Counted from the stretch's first letter, positions 1-9,267 are shown. The stretch is DNA of 64,000 bases from JAGNHN01 sp964590645 (GCA_964590645.1 CAZPYJ010000003.1:1-64000), one strand, 5' to 3'. Program-made: numbers and translations. The notes: generated from the sequence alone by a model not told the origin.

Positions 1-54
1 CAAAGATCAGGCTGTCATTTTAGCTCCGCAAGATGCACTTGGCCGGAGGCTTAC

Positions 55-110
55 ACACTGACACTGAACACTGATCACTGATCAGTGATCACTGATCACT
101 GATCACTGAC
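55..110. repeat. ACTGATC-type heptamer tandem repeat
   Basis: Short tandem array built from the unit ACTGATC and its near copies (ACTGAAC, ACTGAC). It contains the palindrome TGATCA several times and reverses orientation once in the middle. The stop codon and last few codons (Val-Ser-Asp-Gln) of the CapF-like gene lie inside the array, so the repeat reaches into a coding end. The remaining bases at 1-54 show no recognisable gene. Confidence 0.8.
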
Positions 111-1220
111 GAGCGCAAACCAGGTGTCGCTGTCCCGGGGATCGTAAAACTCATTGCTCCAGAACAAGGTCAGTAATTCGCTACTTCCGGTATTGCTGAT
201 GCTGTGGGTGAACCAAACGGGCATATCCACCACCGCAGGCTTTTCGCCGCTCACGGGGATCTCGATCACTTCTTCGCTGCCGATCCTGCGTAAACGGATT
301 ACCGCTTCCCCGCGCAAGACACAAAAGCGCTCAATCTTACGCAAATGGAAATGATTTCCACGGGTAATCCCCGGCAGGGTGGCGGAGAAAAACACCTGGC
401 CCGCCGTGGAAGTACGGAGAATCTCCGCCAGGGAACCTCTTTCATCCCTGTGCGCGCTGAGAAAAACAGGCAGACGCTCCATCGGCAGGAAAGAGCGGTA
501 GGTATTAAAAAGGTCCACCTCAAAAGCATCCTGCAATGCAGGGATCTCATTATGCATCCGGTAGCGTGCATCGAAATGCCGCAACAAAGACAGCAAAGTA
601 CTGACCTTTATCCATTTATCCTCCGGGATGAGGTCTGCTAATACATCAAGCCGCTGCCGGATGGCCTCAGCAATGATGCGGCATAAACTGAGAATGGAAA
701 TGAAGTTAATCTCCTTGTCTTCAATGACCACCGGACTTTCTTCCCTCCAGAGCTGGTAGCAGAAAGTAGCCACCACACTGTGGTAAAAAGGCTTTCCAAA
801 AGGTCCGAACACATTGGGGATGATCATTCCCCGGAAAGGGGCGCCGGTTTCCGCGGCCCAGGCGGCCAGGTGCCTGCGCGTCTTCTCTTTCATCCGCCCG
901 TATGCAGTGCCATTCCCTTCCTGGGAGGAGGAAGCGTAGATAATGTATGGCTTTGAAGATGTTTCGTTCAGGGCCTCCGTCAGGCTGCGGGTCATCTCCC
1001 CGTTTACCCGGATCAGCCTGTCCGGATCGGGATCACGGTTTAGTGCCGCCAGGTGCACCACGCTATCCGCCCCCCGGAGCTTTTCCTGAAGATCCGCCCT
1101 GCTTTCCCAATCCTTTCTGAAAACCGGAATTACCTCAAACTCCTGCGGCCACAAGCGAAGGTAGTGGCAAAGATGATGGCCGATGAAGCCCCCGGCACCC
1201 GTGATGGCGATACGAATCAT
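96..1220 (-). CDS. CapF/FnlB/WbjC-like SDR reductase with C-terminal cupin
   Basis: 374-aa bifunctional-type sugar enzyme. The N-terminus has the extended-SDR nucleotide motif GAGGFIG and a YxxxK pair (YGRMK). The last ~110 residues form a cupin with an HFHLRK metal-site-like motif. This architecture is that of CapF/FnlB/WbjC, which epimerises and reduces the product of CapE/FnlA on the way to UDP-L-FucNAc in the cytoplasm. The start was set at the Met before IRIAITGAGG because it overlaps the CapE-like stop as ATGA; a longer reading frame would bury the start in that gene. The expected third enzyme (CapG/FnlC 2-epimerase) would lie beyond the left edge. The C-terminal codons run into a heptamer repeat. 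Confidence 0.85.
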   Translation of the reverse strand: MIRIAITGAGGFIGHHLCHYLRLWPQEFEVIPVFRKDWESRADLQEKLRGADSVVHLAALNRDPDPDRLIRVNGEMTRSLTEALNETSSKPYIIYASSSQEGNGTAYGRMKEKTRRHLAAWAAETGAPFRGMIIPNVFGPFGKPFYHSVVATFCYQLWREESPVVIEDKEINFISILSLCRIIAEAIRQRLDVLADLIPEDKWIKVSTLLSLLRHFDARYRMHNEIPALQDAFEVDLFNTYRSFLPMERLPVFLSAHRDERGSLAEILRTSTAGQVFFSATLPGITRGNHFHLRKIERFCVLRGEAVIRLRRIGSEEVIEIPVSGEKPAVVDMPVWFTHSISNTGSSELLTLFWSNEFYDPRDSDTWFALVSDQ

Positions 1221-2239
1221 ACATCCAGTGCTTTTTGGATTTCCGGGATTTCCCGCAACAGGCGGATACAACCATCCACATCCAATTGTTCCGTATTGCT
1301 GCTGGTATATCCTTCCACCGGCAGTCCGGCCGCACTGCCCTCAGAGAAGAAGCGATTATAATCTATCTTTTCCAGGTTGCGGATACGGTAATAGGCTTCC
1401 TTTTCATCGGCTTTCACCCATTCCTCGGGCGACACCAGGGTTTCGTGCATCTTTTCTCCTTCCCTCACCCCGATAATCTCAATCTCTTTCCGGTATTGAA
1501 ACAGGCGCCGCATTGCCTCCGCCAGGTCTCCCACCCGGGCGGCCGGACTCTTTCTGACCCAAACATCTCCATTGCCGCCTTCTTCCAGGGCGTGCATCAC
1601 CAGGTCGATGGCACGGGGCAGGGGCAGCAGAAAGCGCGTCATATCCGGATGGGTAACACTCAAGGGAATATTTTTGCGGATCTGTTCCAGAAAAAGGGGG
1701 ATTACAGAGCCGCGGGAGAACATCACATTGCCATAGCGCACGGCGCAAAAGACACCCCCATTGCGGGTAGTCCGGGCCCTTGCCATCACCATCTTCTCCG
1801 CCAGGGCCTTGGTCATTCCCATTGCATTCACCGGATATACTGCTTTGTCGGTACTCAGCAGCACCACTTTTTTCACGCCCCGTTCCAGGGCCGCATCCAG
1901 CACATTGGAGGTTCCCAGAATATTGGTCTGGACGGCTTCCCCCGGGAAAAACTCGCAGGAGGGAACCTGTTTCAGGGCGGCGGCGTGAAAAACAAAATCA
2001 ACCCCCCGCATTACGGCCGCCACACGCTCTTTTTGCCGCACATCCCCGATGATAAAGCTCAAACGCGGGTCGTTGCCAAAGGCATTCCGCATATCAAACT
2101 GTTTCTTCTCATCCCGGGAAAAGATGATCAGCTCTCCGGGCTGGTGCTCCCTAAGCAGCATTTCCACTACGTGCCAGCCAAAGGATCCGGTGCCCCCTGT
2201 GATCAGGATGCGTTGATTGTCAAGGATATGATTCATCAT
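1217..2239 (-). CDS. CapE/FnlA/WbjB-like UDP-GlcNAc 4,6-dehydratase/5-epimerase
   Basis: 340 aa, polysaccharide_synt_2-type SDR. It shows the Rossmann motif GGTGSFG near the N-terminus, FSRDEKKQ after beta-2, and an active-site MGMTK in which Met replaces the usual SDR Tyr, as is typical of the CapE/FnlA/PseB group. The family converts UDP-GlcNAc to a 4-keto-6-deoxy sugar, with C5 inversion in the CapE branch. Direct 4-bp overlap with the CapF-like gene downstream supports the L-FucNAc route rather than pseudaminate. Start at MMNHIL overlaps the preceding epimerase stop by about 20 bp, indicating translational coupling. Confidence 0.85.
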   Translation of the reverse strand: MMNHILDNQRILITGGTGSFGWHVVEMLLREHQPGELIIFSRDEKKQFDMRNAFGNDPRLSFIIGDVRQKERVAAVMRGVDFVFHAAALKQVPSCEFFPGEAVQTNILGTSNVLDAALERGVKKVVLLSTDKAVYPVNAMGMTKALAEKMVMARARTTRNGGVFCAVRYGNVMFSRGSVIPLFLEQIRKNIPLSVTHPDMTRFLLPLPRAIDLVMHALEEGGNGDVWVRKSPAARVGDLAEAMRRLFQYRKEIEIIGVREGEKMHETLVSPEEWVKADEKEAYYRIRNLEKIDYNRFFSEGSAAGLPVEGYTSSNTEQLDVDGCIRLLREIPEIQKALDV

Positions 2240-3089
2240 TATACGCTGCTTCTATTGATTTTCTTAAGCCTTCCTCTATCGATACGCGGGGTGTCCAATG
2301 CAGCAGGCTTTGGGCCTTACCGATATCGGCGCAGGTCTCAGGGATTTCATTTTTTCTAAGGACGCCGCTAAAACTGATCTCTACTTTTCCCGGAAGCATC
2401 TCAGCCAGCTTATCTGTAATTTCCTTTACAGAATAGCTTGTTCCCGAACCAATATTGACAATGTCTATCCCTTCAAAATCCAGTTGAACGGACTTCAGAT
2501 AGGCTTCCACCATATCGTCCACAAAAAGGTAATCCCTTCTGGGGGCCGGATCCTGCAGGCTCACCCTGCCCGTTTTCCATTGCCCGATGATGGATGCGAT
2601 CAGAAAGCGGGAATCCTGTCCGGGGCCATAAACATTAAAGGGCCTGAGGATCAGCAGAGGAATACCGGAGGCCTGGGCATATCCCCTGCACAGAAACTCC
2701 GCTGATAGTTTGGAGTAGGCATAGGGGTTCAGGGCGGCAGTAGGATGGTCTTCAGCAATGGGAAGCTCCCGGGGGATGCCATAGACATAGCTGCTGGCCA
2801 GCACCATCTTCGCTTTGTGCAGGCGACAGGCCTCGAGCAGGTTCAGGGTGGTGTTAACATTGGTGTGAAAGAAAGCATAAGGATCTTTCCAACTGTCGGG
2901 CACGAAGGTCCGGGCAGCAAGGTGGATAGCGACTTTGAATGGAGGAAGGGCGGCAATGGCCCCGGGAGAGGCAAGGTCAAATCCCTGCCGGATATCCACC
3001 CCATAGCAGGGAATGCCCTGCGCCTGAAGCCTGCGCATCAAGGCTTTGCCAATGAATCCTTCGCTTCCGGTGACGAGAACCGCTTCCAT
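2220..3089 (-). CDS. NAD-dependent sugar epimerase/dehydratase (extended SDR)
   Basis: 289 aa. The start was placed at MEAVLVTG because the Rossmann glycine motif GSEGFIG follows immediately and the upstream gene's stop ends one base earlier; the longer frame would run 105 bases further into the nucleotidyltransferase. The catalytic YAYSK motif (YxxxK) is present, as is the RPFNVYGPGQ segment common to UDP-glucose 4-epimerase-like and GDP/dTDP-sugar enzymes. The substrate cannot be assigned from sequence. It lies in an operon with a nucleotidyltransferase before it and CapE/CapF-like genes after it, so it probably modifies a nucleotide sugar for the surface polysaccharide. Confidence 0.8.
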   Translation of the reverse strand: MEAVLVTGSEGFIGKALMRRLQAQGIPCYGVDIRQGFDLASPGAIAALPPFKVAIHLAARTFVPDSWKDPYAFFHTNVNTTLNLLEACRLHKAKMVLASSYVYGIPRELPIAEDHPTAALNPYAYSKLSAEFLCRGYAQASGIPLLILRPFNVYGPGQDSRFLIASIIGQWKTGRVSLQDPAPRRDYLFVDDMVEAYLKSVQLDFEGIDIVNIGSGTSYSVKEITDKLAEMLPGKVEISFSGVLRKNEIPETCADIGKAQSLLHWTPRVSIEEGLRKSIEAAYNDESYP

Positions 3090-3090
3090 T

Positions 3091-3801
3091 TCAGCCTGTG
3101 GTTTTTCCTTCATTGAAATGGCGAATATAATCTTCCTGGGCCTTTTCAAAATCATCCACCTTCCCGATATCGAGCCAGTAATCCCTGAGTTCAAATTTGC
3201 TTACCGGCAGATGGTCGGCCAGCATTCCTTTGATCAGGGCATCCATTCCAAAGACCTCCCCGTCGGGGATGCGTTCCAGCAAGGCGGGTTTCATAATGTA
3301 TATCCCGGCCAGGATCCAGGTGACAAAGTCCGGTTTTTCTTCAATATGGGTGACCCGGTCCTTTTCGAAGGTGATATTTCCGAAACGGAAGGGGAAGATT
3401 TCTTTTTTTATGGCAATGGTGAGCAGGCTTTCCTGTTGTGCGGCAAAGGCGTGCAGATGTCCGAGGTTTGCCAGGGTGAGGATGTCGCCGTTCATTACCA
3501 GAAAGGGTGCATCCAGCTTATCCCTGAGCAGTGAAAGGGGGCCGGCCGTACCCAGGGGGGTCTCTTCCTTGCTTATCTCCAGATGGACACCCAGCCTCGA
3601 ACCATCTCCGAAGAATTGAGAAATGTATTCTGACTTATAATTAGTAGCCAGATAGATATGCCTAAATCCGTGTTCCCTGAGATGCTCAATCTGAATTTGC
3701 AAGATGGCTTTTTCGCCTATCGGGAGCAGGGGTTTTGGGATGACTTCTGTGAAAGGCTTCAGCCTGGTTCCCAATCCTCCTGCCAGTATCACTGCTTTCA
3801 T
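3091..3801 (-). CDS. Sugar-phosphate nucleotidylyltransferase
   Basis: 236 aa, NTP_transferase fold (RfbA/HddC-like). Residues 1-25 hold the nucleotide-binding signature GGLGTRLKPFT followed by PKPLLPI; a MNGDIL metal-binding Asp motif lies near residue 100. These enzymes join a sugar-1-phosphate to an NTP. The start is at MKAVILAGG; a TAnnTTTG box lies 27 bases upstream. It is the first gene of the left nucleotide-sugar operon, with one base separating its stop from the next start. Sugar and nucleotide specificity are not readable by eye. Confidence 0.85.
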   Translation of the reverse strand: MKAVILAGGLGTRLKPFTEVIPKPLLPIGEKAILQIQIEHLREHGFRHIYLATNYKSEYISQFFGDGSRLGVHLEISKEETPLGTAGPLSLLRDKLDAPFLVMNGDILTLANLGHLHAFAAQQESLLTIAIKKEIFPFRFGNITFEKDRVTHIEEKPDFVTWILAGIYIMKPALLERIPDGEVFGMDALIKGMLADHLPVSKFELRDYWLDIGKVDDFEKAQEDYIRHFNEGKTTG

Positions 3802-3828
3802 TGCGGGAGATAATGTTTGTAAAAAACC

Positions 3829-3836
3829 CAAAGGTA
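3829..3836 (-). promoter_or_regulatory. TAnnTTTG -7 box of the left nucleotide-sugar operon
   Basis: Reads TACCTTTG on the minus strand and matches the Bacteroidota sigma-70-type -7 consensus, 27 bases before the nucleotidyltransferase start. It sits in the gap after the upstream glycosyltransferase gene, suggesting that the four-gene block 3801-96 is transcribed separately. Confidence 0.6.
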
Positions 3837-3849
3837 GGACATTTGACGC

Positions 3850-5076
3850 TCATTTTTTCCTGCCTTCCTCTGCGATGATTTCCCGGCAGACATCGAGGAA
3901 AGCTCCGGCGACCTTTTCGGGGGAAAAATGGGCCAGGGCAAAGGCTTTTGCCGCATTGCCGATTGCTTCGCACTTTTCAGGATGCTGAATCAGGGTGCTG
4001 ATGGCGGTGGCCAGGGCTTCGGCATCCCGCACTTCCACCAGCATCCCGCTATGCCCGTCCTCTACCATTGCAGGAATCCCGTCCACCCGGGTGGCGATAA
4101 CCGGCATTCCGGCGGCCATTGCTTCAGCCAGGGATAATGGAGCGGTATCGGCCCAGCTGGGGTACACAAAAAGGCGGGCCTGCTTCATTTTCCTGAGCAT
4201 TTCCTCAGCATTCTTTACATATCCTTCAATATGCACCTGCTCCTGCAAGTCATTCTCTCTGATGAAACGCTTAACCTCTTCAAAATAAGCCTTATCCGGG
4301 GCCGGACCGATCAGGCTGGCAGATAAGGTTTTTCCTTTGGTTCTCAGAAGGTGGATGGCTTGAAGAAGTTCAGAGATGCCTTTACGGGCGATCAGGCTGC
4401 CGGTGAATACGATGTCGGGATGTCGTCCTTCGACCTTAGCGCTGTCAGAAAATGCTTCAGGGTTTACCGGGTAGAAGAGCGGGAAGAAACGAGCTTTGGG
4501 ATTCCGCTCACGGATTATTTGCTGAATATGGGGCTGGGCAGTGATAAAATAGTCCAGGTTTGAAAACAGCTTTCTTTCTCTTGCTTTCATTAAGCTTGCT
4601 GCACGGTGATGTTCAGTACGGAAGATGACCTGCATCACGCCCTGCATCCACAGTGCCACAGGAAAGGGAAGGGAGGCGAAATATCCCCCAAAAGGATGCT
4701 CTGTCCCGTGCAAACAAAGTAGGTCGGGATGGATCTCGTGAATAATGCGCTTTATCTTCAGTCGGATGGTCTTGCGGTTTGTCCACCGCATAAGCTTTCC
4801 AATCATCCCTTTTACCCCTTTGCCCCGGCGGGAAGAGAAGATATGTATGCAGCTGTTGCCCTGCCGGGTGTGGAGGTCCTTTTCAAGGAAATCAGCTGTG
4901 GAAAGGATATGCAGCTCAAGCCCTGGATATGCCTGCAGGGCAGCTGCCAGCTGGGGGATCCAGGGCGCAGGATGCGATTGGTATCCACTCAGATCCAACC
5001 CGGGCAATTCTTCCAGGTGCTCCAGGGAGTAGTGGCAAAGCCAAACCATCCGGAAGTCTTTGTCATCTTTTTTCAT
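3850..5076 (-). CDS. GT4-type glycosyltransferase
   Basis: 408 aa, GT-B fold, group 1. The C-terminal half carries the donor-site region LSLAEAMAAGMPVIAT followed by a VEDG loop, with the E-x7-E type spacing of retaining GT4 enzymes. A segment VFTGSLIARKG marks the start of the C-terminal Rossmann domain. It likely acts at the cytoplasmic membrane face, adding a sugar to a lipid-linked intermediate. Start taken at MKKDDKDF, overlapping the preceding membrane protein by 14 bases; an alternative Met nine codons later (MVWLCHYS) would not overlap. Last gene of a three-gene run from 7304. Confidence 0.85.
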   Translation of the reverse strand: MKKDDKDFRMVWLCHYSLEHLEELPGLDLSGYQSHPAPWIPQLAAALQAYPGLELHILSTADFLEKDLHTRQGNSCIHIFSSRRGKGVKGMIGKLMRWTNRKTIRLKIKRIIHEIHPDLLCLHGTEHPFGGYFASLPFPVALWMQGVMQVIFRTEHHRAASLMKARERKLFSNLDYFITAQPHIQQIIRERNPKARFFPLFYPVNPEAFSDSAKVEGRHPDIVFTGSLIARKGISELLQAIHLLRTKGKTLSASLIGPAPDKAYFEEVKRFIRENDLQEQVHIEGYVKNAEEMLRKMKQARLFVYPSWADTAPLSLAEAMAAGMPVIATRVDGIPAMVEDGHSGMLVEVRDAEALATAISTLIQHPEKCEAIGNAAKAFALAHFSPEKVAGAFLDVCREIIAEEGRKK

Positions 5077-6289
5077 AGACCAGGAAATGCAGGGTGTATA
5101 AGAACAGGAGGAACTGGACACTCAGGGCGGGCAAGAGCAGCCTGTCCCCCTCCCCGAAGCTGATCCCGGCCGTCAGCCAGATAGAAGCTGCCACAAACAG
5201 CAGGATCAGCAGGCGCAGATCAGGCCATTTCCGCCGGCGCAAATGAATCCAGCCCAAAACCAGCAGGCTCAGGCCAAAAAGCAGGGCGGAAAGACGGTTC
5301 CAGTAAAGGCTGTATTTGGTGAGCAGATTATGATACTCAGGATAGTTCACAAACCAGGAAGGGGTGTTGAAGGAGGCAAGAAGGTTTGAAAACCAGATAT
5401 GAATGCTGATGGGCGCTTCACGGAGCAGGTAGAGGTATAATTCCGGCTGCGTCATTGCCCAGACCGCTTCCCTGGCTTCTTCCAGTGGCAGGCTCCTGTC
5501 CTGCATTAGTACCTGAGCGGCAAGATGGTTCCGAAAAGTATGGGCGCCAATTTCTGAAATAAAGAACTCCCCGTAATGCACATACATCAGGGCCATTTGT
5601 ATCCAGACGGGCAGTAGGGCTGCGAGGAAAAGCCCCGCTTTCCGGTAAAGGGTTTTCCTACCCTCTTTCAGGGTTTTGATGAGAAAGAGGATGATGAAAA
5701 AGAGGGCCAGCAGGAGAAAGACAGGGCGAATGACTGTTAACAGGGCGGAAAGTAAAACCAACCATCCTGCCTGCTCCTGAATCGGATGTTTCTTTCGTGC
5801 CACGATGAGGATGAGGATACCCAGCAATGCCATTGAGAAGACTTCGGAGAGGGCGTGGAGGCTGATGCCCACCAGGCCTGCATTGGTTAGGGCAAAAAGG
5901 CTGATGAAGAGCGGGATGAGCCTGCGGCCTCCCATCAGATGGGTACCTGCCAGAAAGAGGGTGTTGAGCCAGAGAAACCAACAGCAGCATTGAAACAACC
6001 ACACCCAAAACGGCCCTGCTGAATAAAGAAGCGCCAAAATAAATGAAAACAGGAAGGGCCTGAAGCGCAGGGCATCGTACATCAGAAAATCCGTTTCGCG
6101 GCCAAAAATCTGTTGTCCGGCTGCAAGATAACTCCGGGCATCCAGGCCTCCCAGCAGGATGGCATCCAGGGAGCCGGGAAAGCCAAATACCTTCAGCAAT
6201 CCAGCATAGCAAACCAAAGCAAGCACATTGAGCAGGATGAGCCAATGTGTTGTTCTGCCACGGGATACTTTATCCATCATTCGTTTCAT
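5063..6289 (-). CDS. Polytopic membrane protein of the polysaccharide locus
   Basis: 408 aa with about 9-10 hydrophobic segments from residue ~15 to the C-terminus. No glycosyltransferase DxD or E motif is obvious, though the segment LGGLDARSYLAAGQQIF after the first helix resembles the first periplasmic loop of GT-C (GT-39-like) enzymes. Flanked and overlapped on both sides by glycosyltransferase genes, so a membrane GT-C enzyme or polymerase-like role is plausible; I do not recognise the family firmly. Confidence 0.6.
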   Translation of the reverse strand: MKRMMDKVSRGRTTHWLILLNVLALVCYAGLLKVFGFPGSLDAILLGGLDARSYLAAGQQIFGRETDFLMYDALRFRPFLFSFILALLYSAGPFWVWLFQCCCWFLWLNTLFLAGTHLMGGRRLIPLFISLFALTNAGLVGISLHALSEVFSMALLGILILIVARKKHPIQEQAGWLVLLSALLTVIRPVFLLLALFFIILFLIKTLKEGRKTLYRKAGLFLAALLPVWIQMALMYVHYGEFFISEIGAHTFRNHLAAQVLMQDRSLPLEEAREAVWAMTQPELYLYLLREAPISIHIWFSNLLASFNTPSWFVNYPEYHNLLTKYSLYWNRLSALLFGLSLLVLGWIHLRRRKWPDLRLLILLFVAASIWLTAGISFGEGDRLLLPALSVQFLLFLYTLHFLVYEKR

Positions 6290-7304
6290 ACTGCGCTTTC
6301 AATACTTGCAATGTCCTTTCTGCGATCACTGGCCAGCCAAAGGTTTCTCTCACGGCTTTCACGGTTTTCCTGGGGTTAAAATCTCCGGCAAGCAGATCCA
6401 GCAAGCCCTTTGCACAGGCATCGGCATCCTGTGGGAGCAGATGAAGGTGTTCCTCCAGATAATCCGGGGTGGTACCCACGGGCAGGCTGAGGGCAATCCG
6501 GCAGCCACAGGCTGCGGCCTCCAGCAGGGCATTGTTGGCGGTAAGTCCTTTCAAAGGCAGGAATAAGACCTTGGTGCGCTGAAGCATATCCCTCAAGCGA
6601 TCATCCGAGATGGAATGATGGCATTGTACGCCGGGAACCTCCCTTAAAGGTGCCAGGTTTTCCTCTTTGGCAATGGCTGCCACGCGCAGCCCGGGGCGGC
6701 TTTGCCCGAGCCTGGTGATAACCCTTGCAGCAAGGGGGTAATCGCGCAACCAATTGCCCAGCAGCAGGATGTCAATGTTTCTGATTTTTCCCTCATCCGG
6801 GTGGAAATAGTTTGTATCCGTGCCGTGCGGGATAAAGATCGACGGCACTTCGGGATAGGCTGATGCCAGATCTTTGGACATCAGAATATGATGGTCCATC
6901 CTGCGAATCCGCTCCCTGATGTGTGGATGCAGCCTCTCCTGGCTCTCGGGCGGAAGGTGGAGGGTGGCCACATAGCGGTTCCCTTTTCCATTGTTTTTTC
7001 TGCGGAAACACAATCCGGTTTCAGGATAGGCAAAATGAAAGCAAGTTTTGCGGTACCCGCTTGTTCTTATGCTGCAGAAAACATTAAAAAGGGTGTAAAA
7101 CCATTTCAGGGGATCCAGCAGGGTGTATTTCCCGAGCTTCAGGGGTGCACAGCGGGTAGCCAGGCGATAGGCGCCTTTCCAACACAGAAAGCGGTCGGGA
7201 TGCAGCACCAGGTCATAGGGCAGCCAGGCAGCCAGGCGATCGTAGCCGGAATACCTGCCGTGGTGTGGGTATCGAAACCCTATGAATACAAGGCGCCTGA
7301 TCAT
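6270..7304 (-). CDS. Glycosyltransferase, GT-B fold (group 1-like)
   Basis: 344 aa. The N-terminus MIRRLVFIGFRYPHHGRYSGY looks like the first beta strand and loop of a GT4 protein. The C-terminal half has GNWLRDYPLAARVI and a donor-site-like segment NALLEAAACGCRIALS, where Glu in LLEAAACG corresponds to the usual nucleotide-contacting position. Coupled to the downstream membrane protein by a 20-base overlap. First gene of the run 7304-3850. The 203 bases upstream (7305-7507) contain no gene I can support. Confidence 0.75.
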   Translation of the reverse strand: MIRRLVFIGFRYPHHGRYSGYDRLAAWLPYDLVLHPDRFLCWKGAYRLATRCAPLKLGKYTLLDPLKWFYTLFNVFCSIRTSGYRKTCFHFAYPETGLCFRRKNNGKGNRYVATLHLPPESQERLHPHIRERIRRMDHHILMSKDLASAYPEVPSIFIPHGTDTNYFHPDEGKIRNIDILLLGNWLRDYPLAARVITRLGQSRPGLRVAAIAKEENLAPLREVPGVQCHHSISDDRLRDMLQRTKVLFLPLKGLTANNALLEAAACGCRIALSLPVGTTPDYLEEHLHLLPQDADACAKGLLDLLAGDFNPRKTVKAVRETFGWPVIAERTLQVLKAQYETNDG

Positions 7305-7507
7305 CTTTTTAGTCTCTCCCGGCTATGGGCTGGCCAGTTCAGGTATGCTTGTTTAGTTTACGGATAGAAAAAACGAAATCCGATTATTTTACAGCTTTAT
7401 ACACCGAGTGTGTTTATATTGTTTTCGGGGAGTGAAGGTAAGAAAAATGCCCTTTTGCCGGAGTGGCTTGCCGGAAGGAGGGAATACCCAATGCCAGCGG
7501 CCCCTTT

Positions 7508-8506
7508 TCAGGCTTTCACCCATCGGGCAGCCAGGGCATAGATCAGCGGCCGTCTGATAAGGATGTACCTTCCGGGAAGGCTGACATCCGGGGAAAAACT
7601 CATTTTAAAGACATTCCTGCCTGAAGGCTTACCCTGCAAGCCCCCTCCCATCAGATCCAGGAAAGGAGCGCCGGCAGCCTGGCTCTCCCGGATGGCTTCG
7701 GTATATAAGAGGGCCATCGGACTGGAGGCTTTTCCTGCCTTGCGTTCACCACCCACATACCACAGATAAAAGCCATTTTGCGGATCTCCGGCCAGCATCA
7801 GCCCTGCGACAATTTTGCTATGGTGAGTGGCAAGCAGAATATTCTTTGGGTGCTTTTCCAATTGATCGCGGTAGCAGTAAAGAAAGAAATCCGCCGGGGG
7901 AATGGGTTTCCGAATCTTTCCGTACATCCTTCGCAAAATGCGGTACCAGGCCAATACCTCCGCTTCATTCTCGGCCGGACGTACCTCCACCCCTGCCAGA
8001 GAGGCTTGCTTTACCTGCCGCAAGCGTGAAGAATGAATCCTGGACAAGGGATCCCCCTTCTTCAAATCAATGCGCAATCCGGTGTAGGGAAGAAAGGAAA
8101 AGCCTTCCTGAGCGTAACCTGGGGAAAGCAAGGGGGTGGGGATGAGCTTTCTGATCTCAGCATACACCAGGCCTTTCGGAAGCAAAGAATTCAGGTGGTT
8201 TAAAATGGATGAGGTGATGGAAAGCGGATCTTCTCCTTTCAGGACGATGGGGTCGCCCCAGGCGATAAAGCGGGAAGCAAAACGCAGCGGATGGAGGGGA
8301 TTCCGCATCAGCACGCCACAAAAGGAGCCAAGGATTCTGTCCGCTTCCCGGCGGAGAATCAGGCAGGGCTCAAAAGCGGGCATATCTCTCCACAGCCTAA
8401 GAAAAGCGAGCGATTGAAAGTAGGGTATCGCCTCTTTGCCAGCCCATTCTGATGCTGCGGCGGCTTCCAGGGCTTGATTTCCGGTATAGAGCACGGTCTC
8501 CTTCAT
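7508..8506 (-). CDS. FemAB/GNAT-fold acyl- or aminoacyltransferase-like protein
   Basis: 332 aa. Central HSSRLRQVKQASLAGVEV and C-terminal PFLDLMGGGL segments match the tandem-GNAT FemAB / BioF2-like superfamily, which transfers amino-acyl or acyl groups onto cell-wall or polysaccharide precursors. Start at MKETVLYTG, overlapping the deacetylase stop as ATGA; the longer frame would begin inside that gene. The order DUF354, deacetylase, FemAB resembles EPS clusters in which FemAB-like proteins and deacetylases co-occur, such as PEP-CTERM/XrtA loci. Acceptor unknown. Confidence 0.7.
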   Translation of the reverse strand: MKETVLYTGNQALEAAAASEWAGKEAIPYFQSLAFLRLWRDMPAFEPCLILRREADRILGSFCGVLMRNPLHPLRFASRFIAWGDPIVLKGEDPLSITSSILNHLNSLLPKGLVYAEIRKLIPTPLLSPGYAQEGFSFLPYTGLRIDLKKGDPLSRIHSSRLRQVKQASLAGVEVRPAENEAEVLAWYRILRRMYGKIRKPIPPADFFLYCYRDQLEKHPKNILLATHHSKIVAGLMLAGDPQNGFYLWYVGGERKAGKASSPMALLYTEAIRESQAAGAPFLDLMGGGLQGKPSGRNVFKMSFSPDVSLPGRYILIRRPLIYALAARWVKA

Positions 8507-9267
8507 TGCCGCATCCGTGTTTTGATGGCCGCTTTGATCAGGTTCTTTCCGGCCTGCCCGAATTTTTCCCACAACCACCATAGCCCTGGCGGGTTCCACC
8601 TTCCCGGGTGGGTATTCAGCATCAATTGCGCCGGAAGTTTCCCTGCCCGGATATCCTTTATTAAATCGGGGGTATTCTTCCAGGATCCGCTGTGTGGTGC
8701 CGGAGGATAGTCGCGGATATTGTATTTTCTGTCATTCCACAATCTGCCCGTATCGGTGAGATAATAGAGCTTTTGATAGTCGATGTGGAGATAGGCATCC
8801 CCCAGGAGCGAAAGGGCCTGAAAATCCAAATGCACAGGCAGGAGACGGTTATCCCATTTTGAGCGGGGACTGCCGTGCATCGCCACAGTTTGGATCGGCA
8901 CAAGCTTCCTTATCTGTGCCAGGTTCTTGATGAACAAATCCTTGGCAATGTGCGTATTGCCTTCGCATTTTGCCACTTCTTCATAATGATATCCAATGCG
9001 GTGCCCAAGGGCTGCAATGTCCCGGATCAGGGAGGGATGGCGCAAAAAGCTATGGTAGCGGAAGAGATAGGTGGTACGGAAGCCTTCTTTGTGCTCCAGT
9101 TCTGCCATCCGCAGGGCTGCATTTGGCCGGCGATCCACATCGTGGCGCAATACGCAGAACTTTCCACGCGGCGGGGCCGAAAAGAGCATTTCCAGGGGGA
9201 TGCACTGATAGCCTTCCGAACGGAGCGTGTGCAGCAAATCCAGGTATATCTTCCGTGTGAAATCCAT
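8503..9267 (-). CDS. NodB-like polysaccharide deacetylase family protein
   Basis: 254 aa, carbohydrate esterase 4-like fold. LRHDVDRRP near residue 40 provides the paired Asp (catalytic base and metal ligand), GYHYE about residue 93 offers a metal-binding His, and LNTHPGRW near residue 225 is the late His motif. No signal peptide is visible, so a cytoplasmic location is predicted, unlike secreted PgaB-type enzymes. It probably removes an acetyl group from a polysaccharide repeat or its precursor. Starts within a TAATG junction with the DUF354 gene and ends in an ATGA junction with the FemAB-like gene. Confidence 0.7.
   Translation of the reverse strand: MDFTRKIYLDLLHTLRSEGYQCIPLEMLFSAPPRGKFCVLRHDVDRRPNAALRMAELEHKEGFRTTYLFRYHSFLRHPSLIRDIAALGHRIGYHYEEVAKCEGNTHIAKDLFIKNLAQIRKLVPIQTVAMHGSPRSKWDNRLLPVHLDFQALSLLGDAYLHIDYQKLYYLTDTGRLWNDRKYNIRDYPPAPHSGSWKNTPDLIKDIRAGKLPAQLMLNTHPGRWNPPGLWWLWEKFGQAGKNLIKAAIKTRMRQ

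Noticed and set aside
1235..2359. 374-codon plus-strand open frame opposite the CapE-like gene
   Set aside because: Antisense to a clear SDR enzyme and lacking any recognisable domain.
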